Positions 32,238-41,788 of a DNA stretch of 64,000 nucleotides are shown here, in pieces (within the stretch, counting starts at the first letter, position 1; every line of letters begins with the position of its first letter). The stretch comes from Malachius bipustulatus. Taxonomy: Eukaryota > Arthropoda > Insecta > Coleoptera > Melyridae. The stretch covers positions 17,269,867 through 17,333,866 of the forward strand of contig OU342630.1 of the NCBI GenBank assembly GCA_910589415.1, given 5' to 3'. Position numbers and translations under genes: made by a program. The notes beneath the pieces are model-generated. The model was not told the DNA's origin, searched no databases, and was given only the letters and a program-made list of their open reading frames with translations.

Positions 32238-33209
32238 TTAGTTTCCCTGAGCTGGTGAAACCTGTTTGGGAAAAGAACAGGGCTTCTTGCAGTTCCGGGA
32301 GAAAGCACCGTGCCTGGCGTGGTACCAGCAGTACCCTGTCCGCTCGTCTGGTCCCGGTGTAGTGGAGCGGCGACGGGGTTGATCTCCGCGTGAAGCTGAT
32401 CGGCTTCGCTGGCCCGGGCTGAACGTGCGGAGTTGAAGTTCTCGGGTTATATTCGTGAGCTGGGCAATGGCCTGTCGCATTGCAGCAAGCTCCAGGGTGA
32501 GTTGGTCAGATGGCGGCTGGGACGGCGCATAGGTAGAAGACTGCGTGGAAACCGGATGCGAGGTGGCCATGACGGAAGGCCCCATGTCATGTGCCTCGTC
32601 GGCGACGGCTGCAAGCTCCTCGAGGGTCTGGCCTTTTATCAGCAGCAGCATGCGGCGTGTCTGTTGTGGCAAGAGGTCCAACCATTTTACACGGAGGACG
32701 TCGTCTCCGACACGTGTGCCGGCCAGTGAACGCATGTGGCGTAAAAGCTGGGATGGACGCTTGTCCCCGAGCTCTACCCCCGTGAGTAGCTTGTGGAGCT
32801 GGGCATCTGGGGAATCAGTCAGGCGGGATATAATAGCTGTTTTTAAAGTTTGGTACTTATCGTTCGCTGGAGGCGTGCGGATGATGTCCGAGATGTCTGC
32901 AATTGTGTCGTAGTCCAGAGCGCCAACCACGAGGTGGTATTTGGTGGAGTCTGCGGTCACCTTGTGCACGTGGAACTGCGACTCGATTTGAAAAAACCAC
33001 AGCTCCGGGCTCGTACGCCAAAAGGAAGGCAGCTTGCATGTGCCGACGGCGCTGACTTGCTGCTGTGCTGGCTGCTGAGGAGGCTGCTGCTGCGGTGGAG
33101 GCTGCTGCTGCGGGGGTGGCTGCTGTTGCTGAGGTCCCGCAAGCCCTGCCGCCCGGCGGGCAAGCTCTCTGTTCTCGTCTTCACCTTCACCCATGACGTG
33201 GATTGACAC
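32238..33209 (-). CDS. gag: Gag protein of the gypsy element
   Basis: 323 residues. It forms the particle that packages element RNA (family knowledge). A Gln/Pro run occupies about residues 25-50. The conserved capsid-like region follows (LPSFWRTSPELWFFQIESQF, LLTGVELGDKRPSQLLRHM, RVKWLDLLPQQ). An Arg/Ser-rich stretch precedes a Cys-His-Cys-Cys motif, CWYHARHGAFSRNCKKPC. That atypical knuckle, rather than CCHC, is characteristic of CsRn1/Kabuki-type gag as I recall it. The stop at 32238-32240 directly follows a slippery heptamer that would place ribosomes in the pol frame. Confidence 0.9.
   Translation of the reverse strand: MSIHVMGEGEDENRELARRAAGLAGPQQQQPPPQQQPPPQQQPPQQPAQQQVSAVGTCKLPSFWRTSPELWFFQIESQFHVHKVTADSTKYHLVVGALDYDTIADISDIIRTPPANDKYQTLKTAIISRLTDSPDAQLHKLLTGVELGDKRPSQLLRHMRSLAGTRVGDDVLRVKWLDLLPQQTRRMLLLIKGQTLEELAAVADEAHDMGPSVMATSHPVSTQSSTYAPSQPPSDQLTLELAAMRQAIAQLTNITRELQLRTFSPGQRSRSASRGDQPRRRSTTPGPDERTGYCWYHARHGAFSRNCKKPCSFPKQVSPAQGN
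32241..32247 (-). promoter_or_regulatory. Probable -1 ribosomal frameshift heptamer at the gag-pol junction
   Basis: On the minus strand GGGAAAC is read as G GGA AAC in the gag frame and is followed immediately by the gag TAA. It fits the X XXY YYZ rule. The pol open frame is exactly -1 relative to gag and is open across this site. A downstream stimulatory structure was not assessed. Confidence 0.7.
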
Positions 33210-33343
33210 GTGCGGCCCAAGAAAACGTGGGTAAGTTTATTTGCTTTGGAGGTTATATGCGTGTACGGCACGCGTGAAAATGTCTTGTACACCGCACGAG
33301 CTTTTGTTGAAACCGTTAACACTGCACGAGAGTCAAAATAAAA

Positions 33344-33354
33344 CGGGGTCACCA
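33344..33354 (-). promoter_or_regulatory. Primer binding site matching tRNA-Trp 3' end
   Basis: Minus-strand TGGTGACCCCG begins three bases after the end of the 5' LTR. It is the complement of the CCA-bearing 3' end of insect tRNA-Trp over 11 bases; the match stops there. Confidence 0.7.
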
Positions 33355-33357
33355 CTA

Positions 33358-33761
33358 TGCAAGTCCCCAAAGGTTCCCGCTTTTATGATCGAATCGGAAC
33401 AATGAGGATTTGCACTAATGTGCAGTGAAAGAAACACACGGCTGCTAATTACACTGCTCAGTGAGAGCGGAACTGATTTATTTAACAATTAGACATCGTG
33501 AACACTTTACAAAACGTGGAAGATTACAACTTAGAAAAAGAATTGGAAAACAAGGCGCTTGCAGTCTTGCACCACCCGTGTGGGGCCGTAAGACCGCTTC
33601 GACGACTCGTGACAAGTGACAAGCGGAGGCGCATGTCACTTCAGTGGCTGCCGAACTGGAACTGGGGTTGATTCACCGAGAAGACGTCTCGTGTCACCAA
33701 CGTCTGCTTGCGCCGAGAGCTCTGCGCCGGCGCCGGAGAAAAGGCCGATGGAAGCGCCACA
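33358..33761 (-). repeat. 5' LTR of the gypsy element
   Basis: 404 bp, TG...CA bounded, apparently identical to the 3' LTR at 28662-29065. It should contain the promoter and polyadenylation signal; individual signals were not assigned. Confidence 0.92.
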
Positions 33762-33909
33762 AATAGTCTTTAAAAAGTCGATTCATGGATTTCCAATAAT
33801 AATCCATTGTCATGGATAAATGCTTCACTAGTTCTAGGTGGGAACTAAAAAGTCATGTATATGCTTACATAATATTTATTACCTAACAACATAATATAAT
33901 GTTTATTAT

Positions 33910-36578
33910 CTAACACAATTTTATAATTTTTCTTTCAATAGGACATTTCATTTGACATTTTATTTTGGATTTTTTACTGATAGCTGCAGTTGAAAGAATT
34001 TTGTCTTGTCTGGTTTTAACATAATTATTTATAAATATATTTGATAAAATTGGTAGCATTAAATCCAAGAGAATTTCAGTCTGAGGCAGATTGCATGTAC
34101 ACAAATCACGGTAAGTATACTTATCATTATTTCTTGTTACATATTCTTTGACCAGTCTCATTAAAATTAAATTATGAGCTTGGCATTTTAAAAACTTGGC
34201 TTCATATTCTAAGGAAATTAAAACTTTAAATATATTATATGTATAAGTAGTAATTTGCATTGAAAATTCTGAGGGAATAGTTAATCCTCCTCTATTCAAA
34301 ATTTCTAGGTATGTTTGCTCATCATTATTATTGTCTTCAACTTCTTCCGAAATAATGGCACTTTTACAGTCTACACAAGTTAACTTATTGGAAGTTTTAA
34401 AACTAACATATCCAGCTATACCGGGTGTCCCATTAGTGCGGGATTCTTCTCTGGCAGCTTCACTTTTGAAGCTATAAAAAAAGATGAGGGAGAAAAATTG
34501 TATGGTTTGAAGAGACCTTCAACCTAAAATAATTTTCAGCTACACAGGATGGCCCAATATCGCTGTACGTCTTACAACTTTGTTATTTTAAATAGGACAC
34601 CCTATATATTATTACATTTTCAGATTATCTGAAAAAAGTCAGTAAGAATGGTTTTCACAGTTTCAGTATAATGTGAATAGTTTTTGAGTTATAAACAAGT
34701 GAAAATTGCCATTTTCCATTTTCAAAGCAGCTTACAATGAAAACGGCTCAAGACATCAGAAAAAGGTTTACATGTCCCTATCTTAACTTTTTACAAGGTA
34801 TCCTATGATGTGGATGAAATTGTTATACAGGGTGGTGAAAATTTTCAGATTTTTCATCACCCTGTATAACAATTTCATCCACATCATAGGATACCTTGTA
34901 AAAAGTTAAGATAGGGACATGTAAACCTTTTTCTGATGTCTTGAGCCGTTTTCATTGTAAGCTGCTTTGAAAATGGCAATTTTCACTTGTTTATAACTCA
35001 AAAACTATTCACATTATACTGAAACTGTGAAAACCATTCTTACTGATTTTTTTCAGATAATCTGAAAATGTAATAATATATATGGTGTCCTATTTAAAAT
35101 AACAAAGTTGTAATAAGGCGTACAGCGATATTGGACCATCCTGTGTAGCTGAAAATTATTTTAGGTTGAAGGTCTCTTCAAACCATACAATTTTTTTCCC
35201 TCATCTTTTTTTATAACTTCAAAAGTGAAGCTGCCAGAGAAGAATCCCGCACTAATGGGACACCCGGTATATTGAACAGCTGAATCAGACACTTGCTGCA
35301 GTATGTCTAATGAATCCATTTCAATTATTTTTACAAATTCTTCTATGTTTACTTGTTCATTATTTCCAACTTCATTGCTAATCTGTGACAGCGTTAGATT
35401 AGCGGCATAAAAGATCATTTTCAGCATATCCAACTAATTTACCATTTTTATAGTCAATTGTTTGTTTAATGTATATTTCATCAATTTGTAAAATGACAAT
35501 TTTTTCTAGTTCAGGCAAACCTTCGGCAATTGTCTTAATGTAATTGTCATTTTCCGAGAAATTCTGGGGAGAAATTTTCAGTGAAGCAGAAACTCTCTGT
35601 AAATATTTAGGATGGGGTAATATTAATAGCTTATTCAATCGTATAACATTGTATGCTTTGGTTGACTGTAGGTAGAGAAGAAACGATTTTAAAATTAAAT
35701 CCGAAGAAAACCTATTGCATTTTGAAAATAACAAATTGAGTTGCTCTGTTAAAAATTCAACTTGTTCTATTTTATCTTCTTGGGTGCCTAAAAGTTTTTC
35801 TTTGAGTCTTACCAAATTTATATTTAAACTACTTAGCATAGAATCTACACTGTCACTAATTGAATCAGTTTCAGAATAACGTACCAGAATATTGTCAATT
35901 TCTGACCACCGAGATAATATTAAATTTGCTGGCAATATCCAACTTAAATCTTCTTTCAATATTAAGTTATGGTGCTTCCTAATTTCCACATGCATGGATT
36001 CCAAAACTTTAACACTGCATGTTATTTCCGGCTCATCATCAAAGTTTATTAAATAAAAGTAAACACAGTTCACCTGCCGATGCCACTGCCACTGATCACT
36101 CAAACGTTCACTCAATTTATTTACAAAATGTTCAGAAAAGTCACCAAAACTTGTAATTTTATCACTTTGTAACCATTCCTCTTGCCGTTCTTCAAACTTC
36201 TTGGCAATCATATTTCGCCTATCGCTGGGACTCTTCCGATGTGAATCTCCTGGAATTGAGAGGTAATGCTTGGATAATGGAACCTTCAAATACTTTCGGT
36301 ACGGTATTTTCTTTCAAGATGGGTCTCTTTCTTGGAAACGTTTTCAATGCACCATCTTTATCTTTATATTCATCATTGAATAATATGTCTTCCTTTCTAA
36401 AATGCTTAATGCAAACAACAGAATTCTTTGTAGGTTCCCATCGCTCTCGAGGAATATTCTTCAACCATTTCTGTTTTAGTTTTTCATTTTGAGGAAACTT
36501 AAAAACCGTTACGTATCCCTCTTTATTTGACGAATAATAATTACTATTACAGCCGGGAACTGAACATTTTTGAGGCAT
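33910..36578 (-). pseudogene. THAP-domain P-element-type transposase, broken
   Basis: The frame opens at 36578 with MPQKCSVPGCNSNYYSS, a THAP zinc finger (C-x4-C, FKFP, W, then VVCIKHF giving C-x2-H). A frameshift near 36230-36290 separates it from a 296-codon block with coiled-coil-like and conserved P/THAP9 segments, ending LPHPKYLQRVSASLKI and IVILQIDEIYI (the first catalytic Asp). Near 35400 the text jumps to the family's C-terminal region, so most of the RNase-H-like catalytic core appears deleted. A palindromic element interrupts at 34421-35267. The remaining tail (34420-33910) ends at a TAG-type stop at 33910. It cannot encode an active transposase. Confidence 0.85.
34421..35267. mobile_element. 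847-bp palindromic element, family member B, inside the P-like transposase
   Basis: Starts CCGGGTGTCCCATTAGTGCG and ends with the inverted text; TA (within TATA) flanks both ends. The arms of about 405 bp meet at an ACAGGGTGGTGAAAATTTTC hairpin near 34828-34865. It shares TTATAAACAAGTGAAAAT and CATGTCCCTATC blocks with members A and C. It is a later insertion in the transposase reading frame. Confidence 0.88.
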
Positions 36579-36950
36579 CTGTAAAAACACGATAATATTA
36601 AGAACCTGCATGTAATATTGCTAACGTGATATTAAGGTTAGAGGTTAGAAGATGGATTATGCTAAATAAAATGGAATATTAGATACAAACCTTTGTAAAT
36701 TTACGTTCTATGTACTTATTATACTTTGCAGAAAAACTGGAATTACCACAAAAGATGAGTCTCACATACAATAAACAAAAAACCGAGCAAAAAAACAGAA
36801 GTGAACTTTACTTGCACCTTACACTTTCTTGTTCGTATAACAATAATTATATATAAACCATAACCAACGCCGGTCCAGTCCGATCACGAACGATCCGCCA
36901 GTAGGCCCGCTATTCACTGTTGCCATATTTCAGGGTTCCGGCCTGTTAAG
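36579..36950. other. 5' non-coding region of the P-like element
   Basis: This lies between the THAP start codon and the right terminal repeat. TTTTTACAG occurs directly before the ATG and could be a splice acceptor. A TATA-like ATTATATATAAACC is at about 36848. No other gene seen. Confidence 0.4.
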
Positions 36951-37742
36951 TGAAGGTGGCCATGACATAAGTGATCACGAGAAATTCAATGAAAATATTT
37001 TCAAGATGGCCGCACTGCCGAAAATACCGGAAGTTGACACCTACTTCGTTATTTTAACAGGAACACCCTGTAAAATATTATATTTTTTAAATGTCTGAAC
37101 AAATCGAATACAGGTGGTTTTCACCATTGGAATTTAGATTGAGCGGTTTATGAGTTATAAACAAGTGAAAATCGAAAATTTTCAACTTCAAAGCAGTCTA
37201 GAACTAGAACGGGCTCAAGATATCTAAAAACGGTTTACATGTCCCTATCTTAACTTTTCACGTTTTATCCCAGTATGTGGAGTAAATTTTAATACAGGGT
37301 GATGAAAATTATCCGATTTTTCATCACCCTGTATTAAAATTTAAACCACATAGAAGGATACTATGTGAAAAGTTAAGATAGGGACATGTAAACCGTTTTT
37401 AGATATCTTGAGCCGTTCTAGTTCTAGACTGCTTTGAAGTTGAAAATTTTCGATTTTCACTTGTTTATAACTCATAAACCGCTCAATCTAAATTCCAATG
37501 GTGAAAACCACCTGTATTCGATTTGTTCAGACATTTAAAAAATATAATATTTTACAGGGTGTTCCCGTTAAAATAACGAAGTAGGTGTCAACTTCCGATA
37601 TTTCCGGAAGTGCGGCCATCTTGAAAATATTTTCATAGAATTTCTCGTGATCACTTATGTCTGGAAATTTTTTATTTTGAGGTTATAGGCCCATTAGTTT
37701 CCGAGATATAGCCGGTGGCCAGCCTTAAGCAGACATCCTGTA

Positions 37743-39361
37743 TGTAAGTAAGACAAAAGTCGCTCCACTCCGGTAACACGGGATTTCGAGCATCTAACTC
37801 ATTCACCCAGCCTCAAGTATGCCATTTAAATTTAAACGTTCGGTCGCTTGTTTTATTTTTCACATACATTCGAAAATGCATCCGAAAAATAACACGAGCC
37901 GGTGAGTTCCGAACTCGCGACCTTAGGCTTGTAATTTTTCAAGCTTTCAAAGCAGAAACGTCAATTTTGTCAGTCACTCGATGTATTCAGTTAGACACAT
38001 GGTACGGTATTGTCATTAAGTCCACTCTCAGTGGTCATCTTTCACTTTATTTCTGACATCGAGACAGTGAACACGAGCCGTCAAGCTCAGCTGTTGTTTT
38101 GGTGATATTCTCTGAGCTCTCCCAGCATTTATTATTGTTTATTTATACGCACGTGAGTTATTATTTATTTATTTATTGTTATTGCAATATCAAGAGACTA
38201 GCTCTTACCTTTTACTGTTTATTTGTTATGTAAACATCATTTATTTAAAAACACAATGGTAAGAAATGCACATTTTATAGGACACGACATGATTTATTCT
38301 AATACCACGTTTTATAGGAAATTAACACGATTTATTTTAACACCACGTTTCATATTTATTGTTATTTGAATTATTTATTGTAATAATGAACCAGCACATG
38401 CCTTTTTTGAATATTTATTATTATTATTATTATGATCAAGCACATTTCTTTACCATTTATTTTACGATGGTCACATTTTCTTTGTATTTTGAACTATTTT
38501 CTGCTCTCAACAATTTTATTGACATTTTATTCATGAAACTATTTAAACGATCACACTGTGTAATTTCTTTATGTCTTTGATTGCATTTTACTGGTGAATT
38601 TTAACTTTCTTTGTCATTGTCGTCAAACTGAATGAACATAAAATAATGTGCCTTTTTTGATTTTAATTTGTTTTGTGCAAAATTAATTGCCATTATGACT
38701 TTTGATCATTAATCATTTTATTTAAATTGCAATTTTATTGTTTTGGAATGCGAACGACACATGCACTGTGTCGTGGTATTTCGTCCTTTTGGACGAAACG
38801 AAAACTAGACGATCACGAACCCAGGAAAGACCACGAGCCCAGGTAAAATCACGATTACAAACTGTATGTAATGTTGGCCATTTTATTTGAAATCAGGGTG
38901 GGATAATCTTAAATTCAAACATCCAAGACTTCAGGGCGGGATAACTTCAAATTCAAACCAAGCATTCAGAGCGGTAATCCAAACAGTCATTCACAAGTTC
39001 ACATTTCAAACGTCAAAGAGGTTCTTCTTTTTCAAATCATTCAGTCTGGGGGCCACATTACAGAATTTGATGCGCATGACCAACACCTCAATTTTAAGAG
39101 GTTAGGTAGTTACATAGTTGTTACATAGTTGCATAGTTACATAGTTGGGGGGTTACATCACAGATTTGGTGTCGTCAACCTGGATACACTACAGAAATTG
39201 GTACCAGTGACCAGGATACAGGATTTAGGTGTGCTACACTACAGAATTGGTGCCTCGACCAGGATTTAATTATTTAGACAGAATACACTACAATATTATT
39301 TATATTTCTATACTGCTTCATTATAAATAAATATAAATTTGAATAAATAAAAGTGTACATT
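37743..39361 (+). repeat. LTR-like repeat with primer-site-like leader
   Basis: 37945-38270 is the direct counterpart of 27930-28250. The unit continues through AT-rich sequence to about 39078 (GGCCACATTACAGAATTTG). It is followed by four imperfect repeats of an ACAGAATTTGGTG...GACCAGGAT type (39055-39260) that resemble the start of the internal region of BEL/Pao-type retroelements. Part of it (about 38760-39080) is inverted at 44325-44620. No coding capacity; the BEL/Pao label is an inference. Confidence 0.5.
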
Positions 39362-39603
39362 CTATAGCTTTATAAACCCGAATAATTTCCCACTACATGC
39401 TGGTTTTTGGCAAGCCTTTTCCAAAAGTTCTGTTTCAACTTTTTGACAGTGGTCTTCGCATTGTCTCCACTTTATCTGGCGACCCTTTCCACAGGATACA
39501 CTACAACTCGACCAATCTGTCCATTCACCCCACTTCCGTCTGTTTCTAGATCTCTTTCTCTTTTGTTGAGGGTTTTTTTCATTATTATTACGTTTTTGAA
39601 AAT
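39362..39603 (-). CDS. Secreted Thr/Cys-rich protein with TSP1 repeat, exon 5 (thrombospondin domain)
   Basis: Bounded by a TTACAG acceptor (first base 39603, phase 1) and the stop at 39362-39364. After a very basic linker (QQKRKRSRNRRK) comes a single thrombospondin type-1 repeat: WGEWTDWSSCSVSCGKGRQI onward, with six cysteines and the W-x-x-W core expected for disulfide pairing and C- or O-glycosylation. The protein ends 11 residues after the last cysteine. TSP1 domains act outside the cell in matrix or adhesion roles (family knowledge); the specific function here is unknown. It joins exon 4 in phase across a 90-bp intron. Confidence 0.9.
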
Positions 39604-39693
39604 CTGTAAGTGAAAATAATATGAGCGTTATACTCGTATCTAATTTAGTTAAAAATTTGTTTTTTCTAGCAGAAGTATTTAAATGAACCTCAC

Positions 39694-39933
39694 CTTGCAC
39701 TGATTTTTGATGCGGTCCAATCTTGTTTATTAATTTGTTGAGCAAAACACTTAACTCCTTTAAACTATTAACACATGAAGGGCATTCTTTATCTTTACGA
39801 CCTTTCATAGAGCAACTAGGACAAGAATGACAAGTTGTAGGGGGTGTAGTGGTTTCTTGGCATTCCTGTGGCGTTGTCGCGCAAGTAGTTACTGTGGTTG
39901 TTGCTGTCGGACACGTAGTAATTTCTTCGCATT
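39694..39933 (-). CDS. Secreted Thr/Cys-rich protein with TSP1 repeat, exon 4
   Basis: Acceptor TTTTAAG before 39933 and donor GTGAGG after 39694, entering and leaving in phase 1. It starts with another CEEITTCPTATTT-type repeat, then CQETTTPPTTCHSCPSC, followed by a helical-looking segment (SLKELSVLLNKLINKI). Reading through the donor also gives an open frame, so an intron-retained form cannot be excluded. The splice is favoured because the downstream TTACAG is strong and the frame is kept. Confidence 0.8.
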
Positions 39934-39997
39934 CTTAAAATTTATTAAAATGAAGGTAATTATAATATATATCCGTATTGAAATTCTTTGAATGAAC

Positions 39998-40136
39998 CTT
40001 GAGATGTGGAGATGGTAGGACAAGTCGTGATAGTCGGTGGAGGGCAAGTGGTAGTTTCTTCACACTCCTGTGATGTGGTAGTTGTAGGACAGGTTGTAGT
40101 GGTTTCTGTTGGACAGGGTGTAGTTTCTTCACATTC
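39998..40136 (-). CDS. Secreted Thr/Cys-rich protein with TSP1 repeat, exon 3 (two 23-residue repeats)
   Basis: 139 bp between a CATAG acceptor and a CAAG/GTTCAT donor. It encodes exactly two 23-residue repeats beginning ECEETT, each with three cysteines and many threonines, like a short mucin segment. The donor is weaker than consensus, but the phase-1 join to exon 4 regenerates the same Glu-Cys-Glu-Glu start. Confidence 0.82.
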
Positions 40137-40208
40137 CTATGTCGTAGAAAGAGAATTTTATGTGAAACTAAAAAACCTATCGGACAAAGTTGTGAAGTCA
40201 GAAGTATA

Positions 40209-40418
40209 GTTGAACCAGAAATATGTATAACGAAACGACTTCTGTTTTATTATGATGATTTTACACAGTTGCTGTCATCCTAAAGTAAATAATGCAAGTG
40301 AAAAGGTAGAGTAGCAGATTAGTAGAGGGTCACTTTCACGACTATTGCCCTATTGTTGAAGTCATAAAATGCGGTTGTTCAATAAGTACATCGTTTCGTT
40401 ATGTATTTCTGGTTCAAC
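40209..40418. mobile_element. 210-bp MITE in the second intron of the TSP1 gene
   Basis: GTTGAACCAGAAATA at the left is inverted at the right (TATTTCTGGTTCAAC), giving terminal repeats of about 30 bp with TA on both sides. It is non-coding, so the intron length may differ between individuals. Confidence 0.8.
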
Positions 40419-40543
40419 TATACATTATGAAACATGCCTAGTGTTGCCCGAATTTTAAAACTTGGGCATTTGGTAATAAGCGTGTCAAAGGATACATATT
40501 TTGGTAAGATTAAATTTGTTATTTATTAATAAAGTACTGTTAC

Positions 40544-40752
40544 CTGAGGAGTAGTCGCACATTCGGTGGTCTCGCAAACACACTCCTTTTTTTGAACACA
40601 TTTGGGACTTGGTTTGGTACTCTGAGCAGACTCCGTAGTTGTGGGTGAGAAGCAAGGATCTAGTTCAGTAGTAGTTGTTGTAGGGGTGGTACGTTGTCCA
40701 CAGTATTCTGTCTCGTCTCCTATTTCTAGGGGAGTAGTGCCATTCATTGAAC
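40544..40752 (-). CDS. Secreted Thr/Cys-rich protein with TSP1 repeat, exon 2
   Basis: 209 bp between a TTTGGCTAG acceptor and a CAG/GTAACA donor. The first two bases complete a codon from an upstream exon, so it needs a phase-1 donor; the exon at 61588-61216 supplies one. It encodes an acidic start (PLEIGDETEYC), a Thr-rich run and CVQKKECVCETTECATTPQ, the first of the Cys-Thr repeats. It joins exon 3 at phase 0. Confidence 0.82.
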
Positions 40753-41519
40753 CTAGCCAAAACCACAAAAAATATTTCTATTATACAGGGTGTCAGAAGT
40801 TAGTACGTGAAGCTTATAGCCGCAGGTTATTTGACCAAAAACAATGGAACATTCCTCATGTAATTTTTCATTTGGCAGGCGTTCCTTTTTCAAGATACCG
40901 GGTATCAAAGTTAAATAAAAAAAGTTTTTCATTATTATCTGCGTTGCTTTTCAAAATCTCTATTGAGTTAATATTTAGATTAGCATTATTATAGCATAAA
41001 TTTCTTTCTCATAACGACACACTTTTTACTAAATTTTGTTCACAGAGAATCAAAGCGCGAACGTAGGAAACGGGGGCTGTAGAACATGTTGACCCCCACT
41101 TTTTAAAAATTATAACTTTGAGCGAGTTCCGGTAACCAAAACTCTTGCCAAAATTAAAGTCTACTATTATTAAAAAAAAATTCTGACCAGGCCTGAAACT
41201 TAGAATTTATCAAAGAAGCATGGATAAATAAGTTGCAACATCTCTTCAACCATCACTGGATCAAAATTTTACAAGAATGAGAAAAATGTGATAATCTCGC
41301 AATATCGGCATGTGATAGATTGAGATTATTGGTCCATTAAAGTCAGGATCGCCATTCGGTAGGAGATGGTGGTGAGGTTGGAGACACTTGATTGGTTTTA
41401 ATTGGTTTTATTAACAAATTACAAATACATGGTAAAACTTAACTATTAATCGATTCTTTGAGAATCAGCATGACTGGATTATCATACTAATAATACTAAT
41501 AAGACTAATAATTCATCTA
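40753..41519. other. Intron 1 of the TSP1 gene, proximal part
   Basis: TATACAGGGTGTCAGAAGTTA at about 40782 looks like one end of a palindromic element whose other half was not found. The remaining sequence is AT-rich with no gene seen. Confidence 0.4.
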
Positions 41520-41736
41520 CGGCCAATATTATAAACGCTGGTTAAGTTAACTGGCAGATTTCTGTGCCCGATTTTGAAGCTAATATTGACCTCGAATAAC
41601 TTATTAAAATTTTTGTAATCCCTTTTATGCCAAGAGTAATTAAATTGCAATAAATTCGACCTATAGTCTATATCTTCTCTAGAAACGACCACAGAAATCG
41701 GCCAGTTAACTTAACCAGCGTTTATAATATTGGCCG
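41520..41736. mobile_element. 217-bp MITE, copy 1 (CGGCCAATATTATAAACGC ends)
   Basis: Terminal inverted repeats of about 35 bp (CGGCCAATATTATAAACGCT onward). CTA occurs on both sides, a 3-bp duplication of PIF/Harbinger type. The second copy is at 46051-46269. Confidence 0.82.
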
Positions 41737-41788
41737 CTAATTGACTAATGATTAATCAGACTAATCCGTTACCTTACATAACTAACTA

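Larger units (their letters stand above)
28662..33761 (-). mobile_element. Intact Ty3/gypsy LTR retrotransposon, CsRn1-like
   Basis: A 5.1-kb element in minus orientation: 404-bp LTRs at both ends that look identical by eye, a tRNA-Trp-type primer site, gag, pol joined by a probable -1 frameshift, and a polypurine tract. The base composition is much more GC-rich than the surroundings, consistent with a recent arrival. AATA (or AAATA) near 28655-28659 and 33761-33765 is the candidate target duplication, ambiguous because of a TA next to the left LTR. The CsRn1 placement rests on the Cys-His-Cys-Cys gag motif and Trp primer site. Confidence 0.9.
28519..36963 (-). mobile_element. P-element-like (THAP9-type) DNA transposon, interrupted
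   Basis: The left terminus begins CATGGCCACCTTCACTTACA and the right terminus carries the inverted sequence with one extra base, giving terminal repeats of about 30 bp. An 8-bp duplication flanks it. It encodes a THAP-domain transposase on the minus strand. The element's own DNA is 28519-28661 plus about 33762-36963. An LTR retrotransposon occupies 28662-33761 and a palindromic element 34421-35267. The CATG start recalls Drosophila P-element ends. Confidence 0.88.
28430..37742. mobile_element. Palindromic element, family member C, split by nested insertions
   Basis: The left 89 bp (28430-28518, TACAGGGTGTCTGCTTAAGG onward) and the right 781 bp (36964-37742) together form one element of about 870 bp related to the palindrome at 14112-14970. 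The right end mirrors the left (CCTTAAGCAGACATCCTGTA). TA flanks both ends. Everything between 28519 and 36963 is a later P-like insertion. The right portion retains the AACACCCTGTAAAATATTAT and ACAGGGTGATGAAAA hairpin blocks. Confidence 0.85.

Noticed and set aside
29320..33370. Many plus- and minus-strand frames of 60-137 codons overlapping gag and pol
   Set aside because: GC-rich coding DNA opens shadow frames; none has recognisable domains and all overlap the intact gag/pol genes.
37890..37930. tRNA-like GTTCCGAACTCGCGACC phrase
   Set aside because: It recalls a tRNA B box, but no cloverleaf or A box could be built around it.
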